64,000 bases of DNA from Oscarella lobularis (GCF_947507565.1 NC_089179.1:2125747-2189746); one strand, 5' to 3'; counted from the first letter of the stretch, positions 43,754 to 55,615 are shown. Notes: generated by a model from the sequence alone, not told the origin. Made by a program: numbers and translations.

Positions 43754-44143
43754 GAAACATTATTTTCGTGTAGAAAGAAGTTTAACAAAACACCGGCGAG
43801 GGCTCTGCTCGCTAAGGTCAAAGGTAATAATGCCGCTTACGTGTATGTCGATATTGGTGAGGAATTCGGCGCAGCGTTTGCCATCGGGAGAGAGTTTCGC
43901 GAAAGAGACCACGCCCACCAAAATTTCTTTGCTATAGTTTTGCCCTTCGCAGACCTAAACACAACCAAAGCCAGGACACCGAACGCTTATCATGAAGAGG
44001 TCATACCGTAGAGATACTCGAGTACATCGTCATACGGACCCGGTCTTCAGGAAGAGGGTTCGGAAGAAAGGGGCGTTTCCTTCTATTCACCCTCGACAAG
44101 TGCGCATGCACTGATAGACACGCCCAACCTGGTATCGTCTATT

Positions 44144-45020
44144 GAGGAATAGGACCACCAAAATTGATGTTCAGATCACCCAAAACCAAAATGTCGGAAC
44201 TTAGCTGATAGGAATTCTCAACCAGTTCAGACAGCCTGTTCGCAAACAATGAAATCGATCCAGAGGGCGGTCGATAGCAGCAGGGGATGACAGTACGACG
44301 AGATGACTTAGCATGGAATTCAACGGAGATTGATTCCAATTCAGGCGACGGTTGAGGTAGAACATGTAGACAAAGTGTGCAATTACGACGATTAGAGGCA
44401 TAGATTGCCACACCTCCGCCGTGTCGTGTACGGTCCTTGCGCATAAGGCGGTAGCCAGATACAGTCAATTCACTATCAGTGATAGAGTGATCCACTTTAG
44501 TTTCTGAAAGTGTAAGAACATCGAGATCACATACGGAGAGAAGAAGTGAGACATAGTCCATCTTGGAAAGAAGACCATTAATATTGAGATGTGCAACAGA
44601 GTATCCGGAATGTCCAGATGTAAAGTTGCATAGCTCGTGAACAAGGGGTTGAAGCGTCAAACAGTCAGAGGAATTCGACTCAGAAGAAAAGTCAAATGAA
44701 GAAGAAAAGTCAGATGAAGACGACTGATCATCCATAGAGGAACGTTGACTGCCAAACGACGGGACGAAGAATGAGTCAGTTAACGGCGGAAGAGTGCATT
44801 TGCCGCAAGTCCAAGGGAACGAATCGGTGCCAAGCTGATTGTAGAGCGCAACAGAGATACGTTGACACTGAATGTGAAACCAGGTGTTACAGCTTCCACA
44901 CAGAATCCCACGTTGACTGGAACGGACGCTTTTTTCACAAACGCCACAAGGAAATTTGATCGGTCCGGGGTTTAACTCGATGTCTCCATAGGAGACAAGA
45001 AGCAGCAAAAAAAATTTCAT
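44144..45020 (-). pseudogene. CR1-like LINE ORF: 2A leader, PHD finger, APE endonuclease (3' truncated)
   Basis: The first ATG (45020-45018) opens MKFFLLLLVSYGDIELNPGP, a hydrophobic signal-like leader ending in a 2A motif with the G/P skip point at residues 19/20. Residues about 25-75 form a PHD-type C4HC3 finger (CGVC, CGSCNTWFHIQC, WTCGKC). A Ser-rich linker follows. The APE endonuclease starts near residue 145 with VAHLNINGLLSKMD, LSETKVD (catalytic Glu), GGGVAIYAS, CYRPPSG and LGDLNINF. It is cut where the palindrome begins, so the rest of the nuclease and the RT are missing. 2A peptides at the start of CR1-like LINEs are known from sea urchins and other invertebrates. Confidence 0.85.
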
Positions 45021-45110
45021 TCTCCAGCTGAGGAAGCGCAAATTTTGAGACCGAAGAGGAACGGTAAACGTCACAAGCGGTCTCGACTCTTCGCGTTTTC
45101 CTGCGTTGTA

Positions 45111-45900
45111 ATGCCTGAAAAATGTGTCGCAGCCAGTTTCAGCAACAGTAGAGAGCAGGGATTCTCACTTTCGCCTTTTCACGAGACCCTGGACTGCGGA
45201 AGAAGTGGATCTCGAACGTTCGGCGCACAAGAGCCGGCTGGACGGGCCCTAGTTTCAGATCCCGCTTGTGCATTGCTCACTCCGAAAAGAATTGCTTCGA
45301 AAAAGACAGTGTGATGTACGCGAAGCTCGGTCTCGGCTCTAAAAGAACTCGTCTTAAGCCAGACGATTTTCCCACCATTTTTAAACGCGTCTCCAAAAAA
45401 TCTTCTCCTGTAAAGAGAAAGCGTTCAGCATTCGAAAAACGCGAAAGAGCTAGGGTCTCTGATTATAGCACTTCCAGTACGTAAATGCTTTCCTTTTGGT
45501 AGATGGTAGAAGAAATCTTGGGGCATGATGAACAAGAATCTGAAGACATCCCTGGCAGCGGCGAACAGTTAGACGACTGTTTTGACGTTGTAGTGCAGTG
45601 CTTGCCGCACATGATCAGTCAAGGTGAACAGTAAATGTTGGTACATCGTTGGTATGAACTGTCAGTCTTACTACGATGTCAGACGTCATTTTTACCTGTT
45701 TCTACGAGCGATGCTTCCGTTCAGTGCACTGCTCACTGATTCCATCGAGTTTTTGCCCGATGTTGATTCTTCGTCTGGTGCTGAAGAAGACGATAATAGC
45801 TCCACTGATATTGTTGATGTCAATGACCTGGAAGCGTCTCTCTACGAACCGGAAGATTCATCGTCTGAAACACCGTCTTTGTAGGTTTTAGCCAATTTTT
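45111..45900 (+). pseudogene. THAP-domain protein, N-terminal exons
   Basis: ATG 45111 opens MPEKCVAASFSNSREQGFSL. A one-base loss near 45181 shifts to DPGLRKKWISNVRRTRAGW, LCIAHSEKNCF (the C-x2-H pair) and DDFPTIFKR (the AVPTIF-like box). The second Cys of the first pair is replaced. Donor GTAAATG near 45480, then exons at about 45503-45625 and 45685-45882, the last rich in Ser/Asp/Glu. The transposase body is missing, but its C-terminal part lies at 46475-47005. The layout fits a THAP-type transposase (Kolobok-like, uncertain). Confidence 0.65.
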
Positions 45901-46474
45901 TACCTCATACTTTTTACCATTTAAAGGTCTAACACTTTTTCGTACCGTGAAACGAAATACATTGTTTTTGAAGCGTGCCTTCAGCTCTTCCAGACCTGTA
46001 CCCACTGTCATGCAAAGGACGTAAAGGTTCAAATCATCCAAGAGACTATTTGTAGCGATTGCTTCGACGCCTAGGCAAACGTAGCCTGCCGAAATCATGT
46101 CATTTCTCCAACTGGAGAGAGCCGACTCAATATCTCCTTCGTGGTGCTGAACTAAGTGCTGTCAAAGAGGCAGAAAAACTTAATTAGTACCGTCATTGCT
46201 CTCTTAGAACGTGAAATTTTTCTTTGTCGAAGCTGCCCTTTTCTTGATCAGGCTCTTTTCAAATGTAAAGAAGCCATTTGGATCGGCGGAAGTGTAGTCA
46301 CAGTGACTGCAGCAGCTGTCGTCTTCTTGCTCGTCTTCAGTGTACGTCTCTAGAGATGAGGGAACGTAGAAACTTCCTTTTGCATTTTGTTTCGCGTATA
46401 AGCGAACGAACGGACTTGTCCACGTCTCGACCGTGAAGACTTTTAAGGCTGTAGAGTAGAACGGCAGTTGAGGA

Positions 46475-47005
46475 ATGTTCATCACGACCGGCTCTGCCGA
46501 ACTTCTGCAAATGTTCCTATTATGTCATGTGCATACCAGAGTAGTCTACCTGAAAAAGTTGACAAAATTTGCTCACACTGGCGCTTTAGAAGTCTTCAAC
46601 AATGTTTTCTTGAAATATGCCCCCAAAAGGATTCATTTCAGCTACAAGACGATGTTAGCGAGGCTACGGCTGGCAGTGCTCGATCAAAACAGTAACATCA
46701 AGCAAGAACTAACGCAAACAAAAACAAATCGAGACGGATCAAAACGGTACAAGGAGTGGAGCAAACGAAAGAAGGAATGGACCATTAAAGAAATGCACTC
46801 TAACAAGTCAACTGATTTCATACATGACTTGGCCCACGGCGTGGTGAAAAGACGAGAAAATGACACCGCATCGTTTCTGCACAGAAGAACAGCCCTTCCG
46901 ATTCCTGCCGTGGTGCTGATGAATCTCGCACAAAAGCCGAAACCCTCAAAGCAAGAAACCGTCAGGCAACATCAAAGCCGATTTACACTAAACGAATTAT
47001 TATGA
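46475..47005 (+). pseudogene. THAP-type transposase, C-terminal part
   Basis: KLTKFAHTGALEVFNNVFLK, YAPKRIHFSYKTMLARLRLA and VLDQNSNIKQELTQTKTNRD match the conserved end of a large family of THAP-domain transposase-like animal proteins. A basic tail ends at the stop 47005. 45900-46475 has open frames on both strands (for example 46098-45820 on the minus strand) that I cannot assign; an internal rearrangement is likely. Confidence 0.6.
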
Positions 47006-47214
47006 AATTATTAGTATTACAGTTATAGTACTGCATGCGCTTAAATTCCTGATGCCTAAATAGGCCATTGAAAACCCCTTTCGTCGTCGGCTTGTCGGTG
47101 AGTATCGTCAATGTGTGGTTCAGCATACCCAACGTAATTTCCATCCGGCTCAGGAAAATGCTCACGAATTTTGAGCACAACGCACGATGGTAAAACAACT
47201 CGGTTACCTCTGTC

Positions 47215-47307
47215 TAGCCATAGATAAAAGAGAAAGAGATTGGCAACTCGCGTTATCACGTGAGAATTGGGGTCGTCTAAGTGTGTCCCGGTGTGCGTCC
47301 CGTTACA
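47215..47307 (+). promoter_or_regulatory. 5' flank shared with the copy at 14.8 kb
   Basis: CATAGATAAAAGAGAAAGAG, GATTGGCAACTCGC and TCACGTGA, in the same order and spacing as at 14825-14860. Confidence 0.5.
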
Positions 47308-47892
47308 ATGAACGCCTTCGTCGCCGCTCTAGACAGCGTTCTCGCCGAGGAAATAGCTTCCCGCGGATGACCAAGATGGGATTCGGTTTAGGCATCATGC
47401 CGCAAGGTCTACGACATGGCGTCAACACCGGCTGTTACAACTGCGGCTCTTTTGATTGTTTCGGCCATCGAATCATGCGTATCCGGCATCAGCGACGCTA
47501 AAAGCGTGGCGTTTCGCCGGGAGAAAGCGTTCGCCTTGTTCCATGAAGTTGCCATCACCGTCCTTCCTTTATACTGGGAAACGATATTGTTGAGTGTCGG
47601 CGACGTGAATGCAGACCGACTTTTTACGCAGTCTGTCAACCAGAAGGTTTTTGATGCTGTTTTCGGGAAAAGAATGACTGGAGGCGATGTGAGGGACGAA
47701 TTGGCACCGAGTATGAGTGACACGGAAACGAACGCCCTCCGTTACATGTGCGGTTATGTTCCCTTTGCCCTACTGAAGAAATATCGGGCATTGGGAAAGG
47801 AAGAAGGCAGCGCCAAACGTATTAAAGTCGCTCATCACTTGAATGCTTTTTCTAGAATTCGAACGTCTAAAACTATACAAACTCGGTTATAG
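47308..47892 (+). pseudogene. Multicopy gene of unknown function, copy 2 (truncated)
   Basis: ATG 47308 opens MNAFVAALDSVLAEEIASRG. Two in-frame stops follow before 47416. The frame then stays open with LLIVSAIESCVSGISDAKSV, ITVLPLYWETILLS and ALRYMCGYVPFALLKKYRAL, ending at 47892. It aligns with copy 1 at 14892-15871 over the first 170 residues. The WL--V-RG and VTIRGFS parts are absent. The promoter-like flank is shared, so the whole unit was duplicated. Confidence 0.6.
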
Positions 47893-49257
47893 CGCTACCT
47901 AAAATGAATAATTAAAGTCTTGATCGAGTTCCCATTGATTTTCCGCAATAAAATCCGTGAAAAAAGTAGCCACTTATACTTTTTCTTGTTTTAGTATTTC
48001 AGCATCATGTAACTTTTACTTACAATGAAGCAGATATTCAACTGCTTGGGTCAGACTAGTTCATGTGAAAATAGACGATAACAACTATCATTACTGAGAG
48101 GCCAATAATAAATATGAGAAGCAACAACAGCCTAATGTTTGAAATATCCCTCAATATTTGCGCCGTCGGCGTTGAAGTTCTATTAGATCTTGTGGTTGCA
48201 GAAGGAGAAGCAGCTCCACACTCATTTTGTGTCGACGCAGCTTAAAGTTTTCTCCTAAGAGCAGGGAAGTCAATGTCAACAGTTGGTGCACACTGCATGG
48301 AAGTGGCTAGAGGTTTGGATCATTAACAGTGGACGACGTGCACAAAAGTGTCTGATTCTAAGCGGTTGCGAGAGTCTACTGCAAAAAGAAGGTCTGCAAC
48401 GTATGATCATGGTGAAGCCGAGAACGACTGCGAATGCTTTATTTTCGCTTTACGACGAGAAATTAGGCCCTTGTTGCCGACGTGCGTCGCTTGAATGTCA
48501 AATAGAAAGACTACGACTCAAACGTTTGATTCCTTTGTAGACTTGGGGTCCGTCGTGTATTTGCGTTCCGTATCCTTCGCAAGCGTACAAAACACATTTG
48601 ATGGCTGAATTCTGAGTGAAGTCAAACAAATTTAAAACGCTTGCTTCAACGAATTTTACGCTATGCTCGATATACTTTTATTCAAACACTCAACTTTTAA
48701 AACATTAAATAATTTCTGTTCACAGGAAATGCGCATAACACGCACGATATTAAAAAATGCGAGGAAGCGAGACTTAATAGAACCTAGCAACATTTATAAA
48801 TTAGATTCGTAATAGTCTAAGGAAGAAGGTTATCAGCGAATTTGTTTCCATACCAACGAAATAAAAGACTTAGGCTTACTTAAAAGTAAGAAATCGCAAC
48901 GTACGGCTCACCGTGTATTCGCGGGTCTTCGAAACTGTTTCTCTCTTGTTGAATCGCTGCATTTCGGTCACTTTTTGGGTATCAACATTCATTTACTTAG
49001 TCAAGCAAACCGGAAGTGAACTGTAATCAACATTTAGACACCCAAAACGCAAAGGATTATGCGCAAACACAACCAAGTAAACTGCCAGCGGCGTCGTAAC
49101 TTACCTAAAGTGTGATGTTCGTGAAAACAATTTCGATGGATGCTATGCAAAGATGCACGTCGCACGCTGTGCACCGAGTGTACACTTCGTGACGGAAATT
49201 TCCGTCTTTCAGTCGTCGCGTTTTCTAGCTGCCGCGGACGCAGTGACGAAGTTCTCC
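47893..49257. other. Gene-poor stretch
   Basis: An 85-codon open frame (48283-48540; AWKWLEVWIINSGRRAQKC, ending KRLIPL) has plausible composition but no recognised family. The rest is AT-rich and featureless. Confidence 0.35.
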
Positions 49258-50700
49258 CTAGGAAATCAAAAGATGTGAAAGTGAAGCGTCGAGCCTTTTG
49301 TCCATAAGTTCCCTCTTTCTACCTCTTTGTTTCTTCCCCAAAAATTTCCGATGAGAGCAACGCCAAGTTGAAGACGAATAGAGCGTAAATCTCTTTCGCT
49401 CTTCCTCTTTCAGTAGGATTTGGGTAGAGCCGTCTTTCCACAATGAAAACGTTCAATACCGGGGCTTCAAGCAAATAGAAAGCAATCCTTTGCCAGGGTT
49501 TTCTTTGTTTTTCGTCCAACGTTGTAAAGAGGCGTTATTTGCTCGCCCTTGTCGACGCCCCTCATGTTGGCAATATAAAGCTCTTAACGAGGGGGACACT
49601 CAACATAGCTGTAATTCTGAACATCTTGTCATGACGTTGTAGGAAATGTTCCGTCTTCGAGCCTAGGAGCATGGGCAGTCGACAAAAAATACGAAAGGCC
49701 TGTCAAAACGCGCATGCCATCAGGTGTTGTCTGGAAAGATACAGATAAAAATTCTTAGTACATCTTTTTTCGGCAACGCTCAAAGTAGCTTTGGAAATTT
49801 TTTCGGTGAGGCCGAACAGTGCCACAGCAATAGATTTGTCCTACAAAAGATCGAATAGAGTAGGCGACGAGTAATAGTTATCCGTGTACAAAATATGACC
49901 TTTCCCCTCCATACCCTTCATCAAATCCAAGTCAATTTGAGTCGGCAATCCGTGTTTACCTGTAGCTGCTTTCTTTCCGGTGTAATTGTCAAATTTGTAG
50001 ACGTAATCCGTAGACGCGTCGGCCATAATAAACACCTGTATCAATCCGTAGCAAATTTATTCTAAATGTCTGTTGTCATACCTTGATTCCCCATTTAGTT
50101 GGCTTGTCTTTTATGTACTGTTTGTAACCGAGACGTCTTTCGTACGGAATCATTGCCTCGTCAGTGGTTATTTCCCGTCGTAAGCCATTTTAAATGATAT
50201 TTGCAAAAGGTCGATCAATGGCCGCCACTTCTGCAATTTGTCGTAGGCGGGATCGTCTCTTGGTAATTCGTTCCCTGGATCAACAACGTGAAAAAATCTT
50301 AGGATTTGCCAAAACCTATGTAAATGTTTTGGTAAAAATAAATCTGCATCTACGCAAATACCTTGTCATATTCATAATTTTTGACAAAGATCATTTCCAA
50401 ATTGGTATAGGATTTTGTCAGTAATCCTAAATCGAAGGAAATCTCATATAACCCATGAGTATCAGGAGACCAAAAAATGCCTTCATCACCTACGCAAAAT
50501 TTGTAATAAATAATGTTATTTGATAGTCTGTTTTACCTCGACGGGAACTGGGCTCCACGGTCGTTGGCCTTGTTGTCCTGCATTTTTGGCCACAACATTC
50601 CAATTTATGTTGCAATTGCCACACCACTTCCGTGAAAAATAGACTAAAACATCTAAATAATAATAGTGTAAATATTTTTTGCATAGAAAATGTTATTTAC
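49258..50700 (-). pseudogene. piggyBac transposase with introns, broken
   Basis: From the right: FWQILRFFHVVDPGNELPRD, DPAYDKLQKWRPLIDLLQIS, TTDEAMIPYERRLGYKQY (first catalytic D), then PTKWGIK. A 46-nt intron (50081-50036) follows. After it: VFIMADASTDYVYKFDNYTG and ILYTDNYYSSPTLFDLL (second D). Across frame breaks come YCCGTVRPHRKNF and ANMRGVDKGEQITPLYNVGR (third D), and 49519-49258 gives WQRIAFYLLEAPVLNVFIVE. All three piggyBac aspartates can be located. TTAA-flanked ends were not found. An acidic segment at 50944-50702 may be its N-terminus. Confidence 0.8.
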
Positions 50701-50701
50701 G

Positions 50702-51288
50702 TCATGACATCGACTTCTTCAGCAAAGACTCGTGCAAGACCAGATTGAGACGAGTACTCGACTCTGTCAACGCTCTCCCAAACCTCTCTCCACTCGTCGG
50801 AATCGTCGGATTTTTGTCGTCAATTTTGGCAGCTTCCGCTGGTTGCTCGTCGTCAACGGCCTCCCCTGCCTCTTCATCAAGACATCGCTGGTGCTCTCGG
50901 CCTCGACATGCATTTATTGTCGTCGCCATCGGTTCCCCGGCCATTTCGAACTAAAACGGAAATTCGTTTGAGAGTCGAAAGGTATCCGCCTTCTTTTTTA
51001 CAGTCCAAAAAGGCGATATTCTTGACCGAAGATGGCCTCGCGGTCTTCGTCCGTTCCGTTTTTAACCGCTTCGACAACGCTTTGGTCGCCTTAAAAAATA
51101 TTTGAGACAAAAGAATCCCGGGGGCCCCAAACCAAAAACGGTCGATCGAAGAAGCTGTTTCTCACTTTCCGAAGGCTCGACTTGTCGTTCCACGTCTTCG
51201 TAGTCATCAGAACTGTCTTCGTACAAAGCGCAAGCCAGAAAAGAACCGGCGCAAACAGCCGCAGCACGTCGCAAGTGTTAGCGAGCAA
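50702..51288 (-). other. Possible 5' exons of a transposase
   Basis: 50944-50702 is acidic (CLDEEAGEAVDDEQPAEAAK) as expected before a piggyBac core. 51288-51062 reads RRAAAVCAGSF and YEDSSDDYEDVE, in style like the N-terminus of Harbinger-type proteins. Neither assignment is secure. Confidence 0.25.
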
Positions 51289-51299
51289 CCATTTTGGAT

Positions 51300-54003
51300 A
51301 CGCCCTTGGAGTCCTTAATTACCAAAACAACACGACAAGTCACTTTACGTAAATCGAACCCTTTATTGCTATATTACTAAAGTACGCTAAGCCTGTACAG
51401 CCGCCAGTGGTGTGACTTGGGCCTGTGATAAGATAAGAGTTAAGCTTTTGGAGCGAATTGTTCTTTCCTTTCGTGTATGCTTCAACATCAATAATTAGTA
51501 CTGCTTGCATTGCTGACTAAAAATATTGCGTTGTGTTGTTTGGCTGACTGTCACCTCTGCTAAGAAAATCGGGCGTACAAGCTTTGGTCGTCGTGGAGAA
51601 AACCACGTCTGGCTGGAACTGAGTTTTCGTTTTCTCTCTTTTGAAGATTTAAACCAGATTCAAAGTTACTGGTAGCTGGAGGGCACTTGTGTAAAAGCTG
51701 GTGTCCTATCTCTGCAGTTGCATTATCATAAACAATTCAATAATTTATTAATCAACCAATTAATACACTTTGGGCATCTGTACTCACCTGCCCTTTCAGT
51801 AATGCAAAGAACGTTTTCGAAAAATTCCAAAAATAGCTTGGGAAAGAATGACATCCCAATTTGTTTGATAATTCCAAACCAGGAGCATCCGGATTATTTA
51901 AAATAGTAGAGATCCTCGGCCTTCACCGTCCATAGGTGACAACTCTTTCACGCACCGTGCATATATCTGCTTATCAACAAACAGAAAATGAATTGGATTC
52001 TTGAGTGCACATGTTAGACAAAATGGCAACTACCGTACACATGGGGACACAATACAACGAATCTAGATAGCTTTGAAGCTTTTCGTAAGATGTAAAATAA
52101 AATAAAAAAATGAAATTTAAAGCTGTTTACGTGCACATTATCAGAACTTTGCAGCTCAAATGCTGGCTACGACGATGGAGGAAGCACCGACGGCAAACAC
52201 TATTGTCTACGCCCAGAGAAAAAAGAAAGCAGTAAGACTCTTTGGCAAACAAAAGGCAAGACCCTCGTAGACGTAGTCCTGCGGTGACGCTCGTCAAACC
52301 CGTTCGATGGACACTTCGGAAAAGGCAATTGCTCTGACACGATTCGTCCTAAACTAACTGTATTCTTTTTCTCCGTATATATATTCTAGAGTTGAGTGAA
52401 TGCAAGACACAGTGATGCTAACTTAGCGCGACAACGTGAAAGCGAATCCAGTTCTTAGCCTAACGAAATGTATTACATGTCTGACGTTACCAAGCAGCTC
52501 TTTGCAGGAAAACGTCTGCTGGCAAAGCGCGTTGCAATTTGTCGGACGCAATGTTTTAGGGGCGTATTTAGAAATCGAAAGGGGGTGTGCTTTGTTGCAC
52601 GCGTGACGAGCCAAACATTTATACAGCCACTCCTACTGAAATTTGATTTTTTACTTACTTAGCGAATTTTACTGCCATTGCTAAACTTTTTCGTGAACTC
52701 CCATTCCGCAAGCAAGCTAGTGCATTTACCTGACACATGCAACACCACTTCCGACCGAAAAGGGCTTCAGAATCACGGCGGTGCAAAGAAAACGCAGTGC
52801 GCAAAAACCATTCATAGACAGAAATTTCATGCCTATGAATAACTCCATGCGTACTGCGTAAGATTAGTTCTTCGCTTAGGCATGCCACTGAACTTTGCAT
52901 TCGTTTTTTAAGATACTGAGGGGGCGCTTAAGCACCCGAAGCCTCATGTTTTATGTTTTCTTTGCGAAGGTAGCCTTTTGAGAGGTACGGCGGCGGTGCG
53001 TTCGATGATGGGGTAGGTAGGTTTTCAGGACAATAGGCCGTCTCATTGCATGACCATGAAAGTTAATCAATTGGAACGTTTGGGAGCATGTTGTGGTGTG
53101 ACTAGGACTAGAGCACGTTACCTTAGATGTCTGTTATATGTTCTGTCTGATCACAAATAGACTTACTCGGCATCTTACCCACACACATGTGAAGATAGGT
53201 ACCAGGCCAATTTTAGGTGAGAAAGTTTGTGGAACAGGCCTGGGTCCGAGGCTATGCATCCGGTACGTCATCGGCAGCATAGGTTGCGTCGGGTAAACGT
53301 AACTTGTTGCTGTATTTGGGAGAGAGACTGTTCTGGCATCCTGCTTCGGACAGTGAAAACACAAGCTCGACCTTTGAATCGTTCTCCTGATCTCACTTTT
53401 CACGGCGGCGACAACCGCGGGGTTCTTGGCCCGCAAAAGCTTTATGATCTTCCTTTGCTTATCGAATTAACTTGGCCTCCGATTAGCTTTTTTGCCCAAC
53501 GTTGACGACAGGATCGGACGACGCTCAAAAACGGCTCTTTCTTTTTCAGTTCAGTTTTCTTATGCTTCTGCAAGGGTCAAAGGCGCGTCCCTCTCCGTCT
53601 TCAATTGGAAATCTGGCCGGAGTTCAACGGTGTACCGCAGCACGATCGACGAGAGGGTGTGCCCTGCACCGCCTAGCAAATGGTTGACCAATAACCAGTG
53701 CCTCAAATGCCAACATTTACAAAGGCCAGCATCATCCAAGAGCCTACAAGGCCACAAGTGATTATGCTGAGAGGCTGTCTCTGCTGTATCTAAGAAACCT
53801 GCGATCAATGGTCATCGAAACAAAATTTACCGCTGCGAACTCTAAGGGAACGAGTCGGTAAAAACGCTTGTTTCCTTCTCAGACAAGCGCCACAAGCCGT
53901 TGCTTTACCAATTTTTTCGGAAGTATGGAAAGAAGACCGTTGTGTAAACAAGCGGTAGCTTGATGAAGCATTGTTGGCCTTGTCCGCCCAGCATGGGGTA
54001 CTC
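51300..54003. other. Gene-poor stretch
   Basis: Short open frames only. 53436-53134 (minus; LRAKNPAVVAAVKSEIRRTI) is the most protein-like but is unrecognised. No repeat or RNA gene seen. Confidence 0.4.
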
Positions 54004-54006
54004 TTA

Positions 54007-54575
54007 GGATACCCAGGCGGCGGTATATGTAAGTAGCGCCCGCCATCGTGCGCCCGCCATACGATGGCGGCTTCTTGTTGACGTATCGTCCCCGCGAGGT
54101 GGTAGCATCAACAACGAGATCTCTCCCGAGGCGTTCCCTACATGTATCCTTCCTGAGTCTACGTAGACGAGGAAATCCGCTTCTTTATGGTTGCGATCAT
54201 TTTCTCGGAAATCGCCTACGCACTGCTTTAAGCGGCGAACTGGACTGATACATTCCACTCCACGCAGGACCGCTGCTTTTTTCGTCGTCTTCGTCGATTT
54301 GGAGAAGGCGTCGAATAGGACGTGGAGCGTTGTCTTCTTCTTTTTGTCGTCGTAGAGGTGCTTGGGATTCGCTCCGCTGTCGACGAGCGCTACGATTCGT
54401 TTCGCCTGGCCTTCGGCGAAGTTTCGCAGTTCGTTTCGAAGAGACGTTTGAGAATCGGCGCCTTTGGTAAGAGCGGTTGGATTCGTGAATGTCGTCCATG
54501 GCTTCGTCGACGTGCGAGGTCTCTTCGGGCATTGAGGAGCCGTTCGAAAGACTTATGAGGTCAATAGCGTCATCG
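54007..54575 (-). CDS. Ankyrin-repeat protein exon
   Basis: A single open frame reads TALTKGADSQTSLRNELRN, then KRIVALVDSGANPKHLYDDK, KKTTLHVLFDAFSKSTK and GVECISPVRRLKQCVGDF. The block I-ALVDSGANPK-LYDD--KTTLHVLF is a clear ankyrin repeat. A GTAGGC donor after RLKQC (about 54219) may end the exon. Ankyrin repeats mediate protein binding; no other domain is visible. A similar gene lies in opposite orientation at 55.6-56.8 kb. Confidence 0.55.
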
Positions 54576-54610
54576 CTTGCCATCGCACGCGTTTCTGCCG
54601 AAGTGTGAGA

Positions 54611-55600
54611 CAGTGGCGTAACCAGAGGTATTTTTTGGGTGGGCAGAGGGGTCTGGGGGCGAAGCCCCCAGCCGCTTTAGGTATGTGGGCGTAGTCAGTT
54701 CAAATTTTTATTGCCTTAATACATGAGTGCAAAAGTGTTCCTGTGGTGTCAACAATAATTACTTAAGAAAAAGCTAGTCGTCTGTTTTTATCTAAAGTAG
54801 CATATTCTGTTAGGATATCTTCTAAATTTACTCTTTTAGCCAGTTCCCATTCAATTGAAATAGTTGCGAGATCGGCTAGCCTTGTTTCTGTCATAGTTGA
54901 CCTAAGGTGCGTTTTAATCCGTTTTAGAGCGGAGAATGAACGCTCGCACTCGGCCGTTGATACGCAGATTGTCATAGCTATTTTGACCAGTTTAGTTAAT
55001 TCCGGATAATCATCTTTCAATTTCCGGAAGTAGTGAAAGAAGAAAGTCGCTTGTATCCGGAGCCTCCTTAAATGCTGTAGTCTTTTTAGCTAATTCTACT
55101 TCCACATTAAGGGCCTCTTTGCTTAGGGCTTATATTTCGCAGAAGGGCTGCAGTACCGAAAACTCATTTAACTGCAGAAACAATTTGACTTTGGACTGCA
55201 GCCTTGAACACCACGCATTATTTGAAGATTGTTCGAGTCAAAACGTCAATTAAGTTCAGACACAAAAACATCTAGAACAGCAAAATAGACTGCTTTATAG
55301 ATACTTTTGCTATTCCGATGAAGTCGACGATGTCCACCCGTTGTTTCAGTGACAACATATGAATCAAGTCGACGAGGAGTGTTTCTTTCTCTCACTTCCA
55401 TTTGTCTTATGCCAATGTCGCATGCATCAGTGAGACGATTCATTTGTTCGTAGACTTCAGCCCATTGTTCGTCGCTACGATATTCGGCTAATACATCTTT
55501 GGTTGCTGAAACTAAATCAACTGCTGCAGCAAGGTCAATGTCTTTAGCTTGAAGTTGGTCAGAAAGACTTTTAGCATTTAAGCACTTATTCAAAAATGAT
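54611..55600 (-). mobile_element. hAT transposon, 5' part missing
   Basis: CAGTGGCGTAACCAGAGG at 54611 is a typical hAT terminal repeat. Inside, 55020-54763 encodes the dimerisation tail (VSTAECERSFSALKRIKTHL, ATISIEWELAKRV). 55593-55246 encodes an upstream piece (LSDQLQAKDIDLAAAVDLVS, RRLDSYVVTETTGGHR). Frames break between them. The other terminus and the catalytic region are missing. Confidence 0.7.
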
Positions 55601-55615
55601 TAATTAACTATAGAG

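Larger units (their letters stand above)
38685..44143. repeat. Long near-perfect palindrome, right arm split by a retrotransposon
   Basis: The left arm is 38685-39174. The right arm is 39196-39312 continued at 43759-44143. A 21-bp spacer (39175-39195) lies between. Outer ends read AATAGACGATACCAGG and CCTGGTATCGTCTATT; inner ends GTCTCGCGTGGCCA and TGGTCACGCGAGAC. The arms differ by a few substitutions and one indel of about 11 bp. The outer flanks (TCCGCAACT, GAGGAATAG) do not match, so there is no clear target duplication. Confidence 0.9.

Noticed and set aside
52423-53808. Several 60-100-codon frames as genes
   Set aside because: No motif, opposing frames on both strands, and no splice structure.
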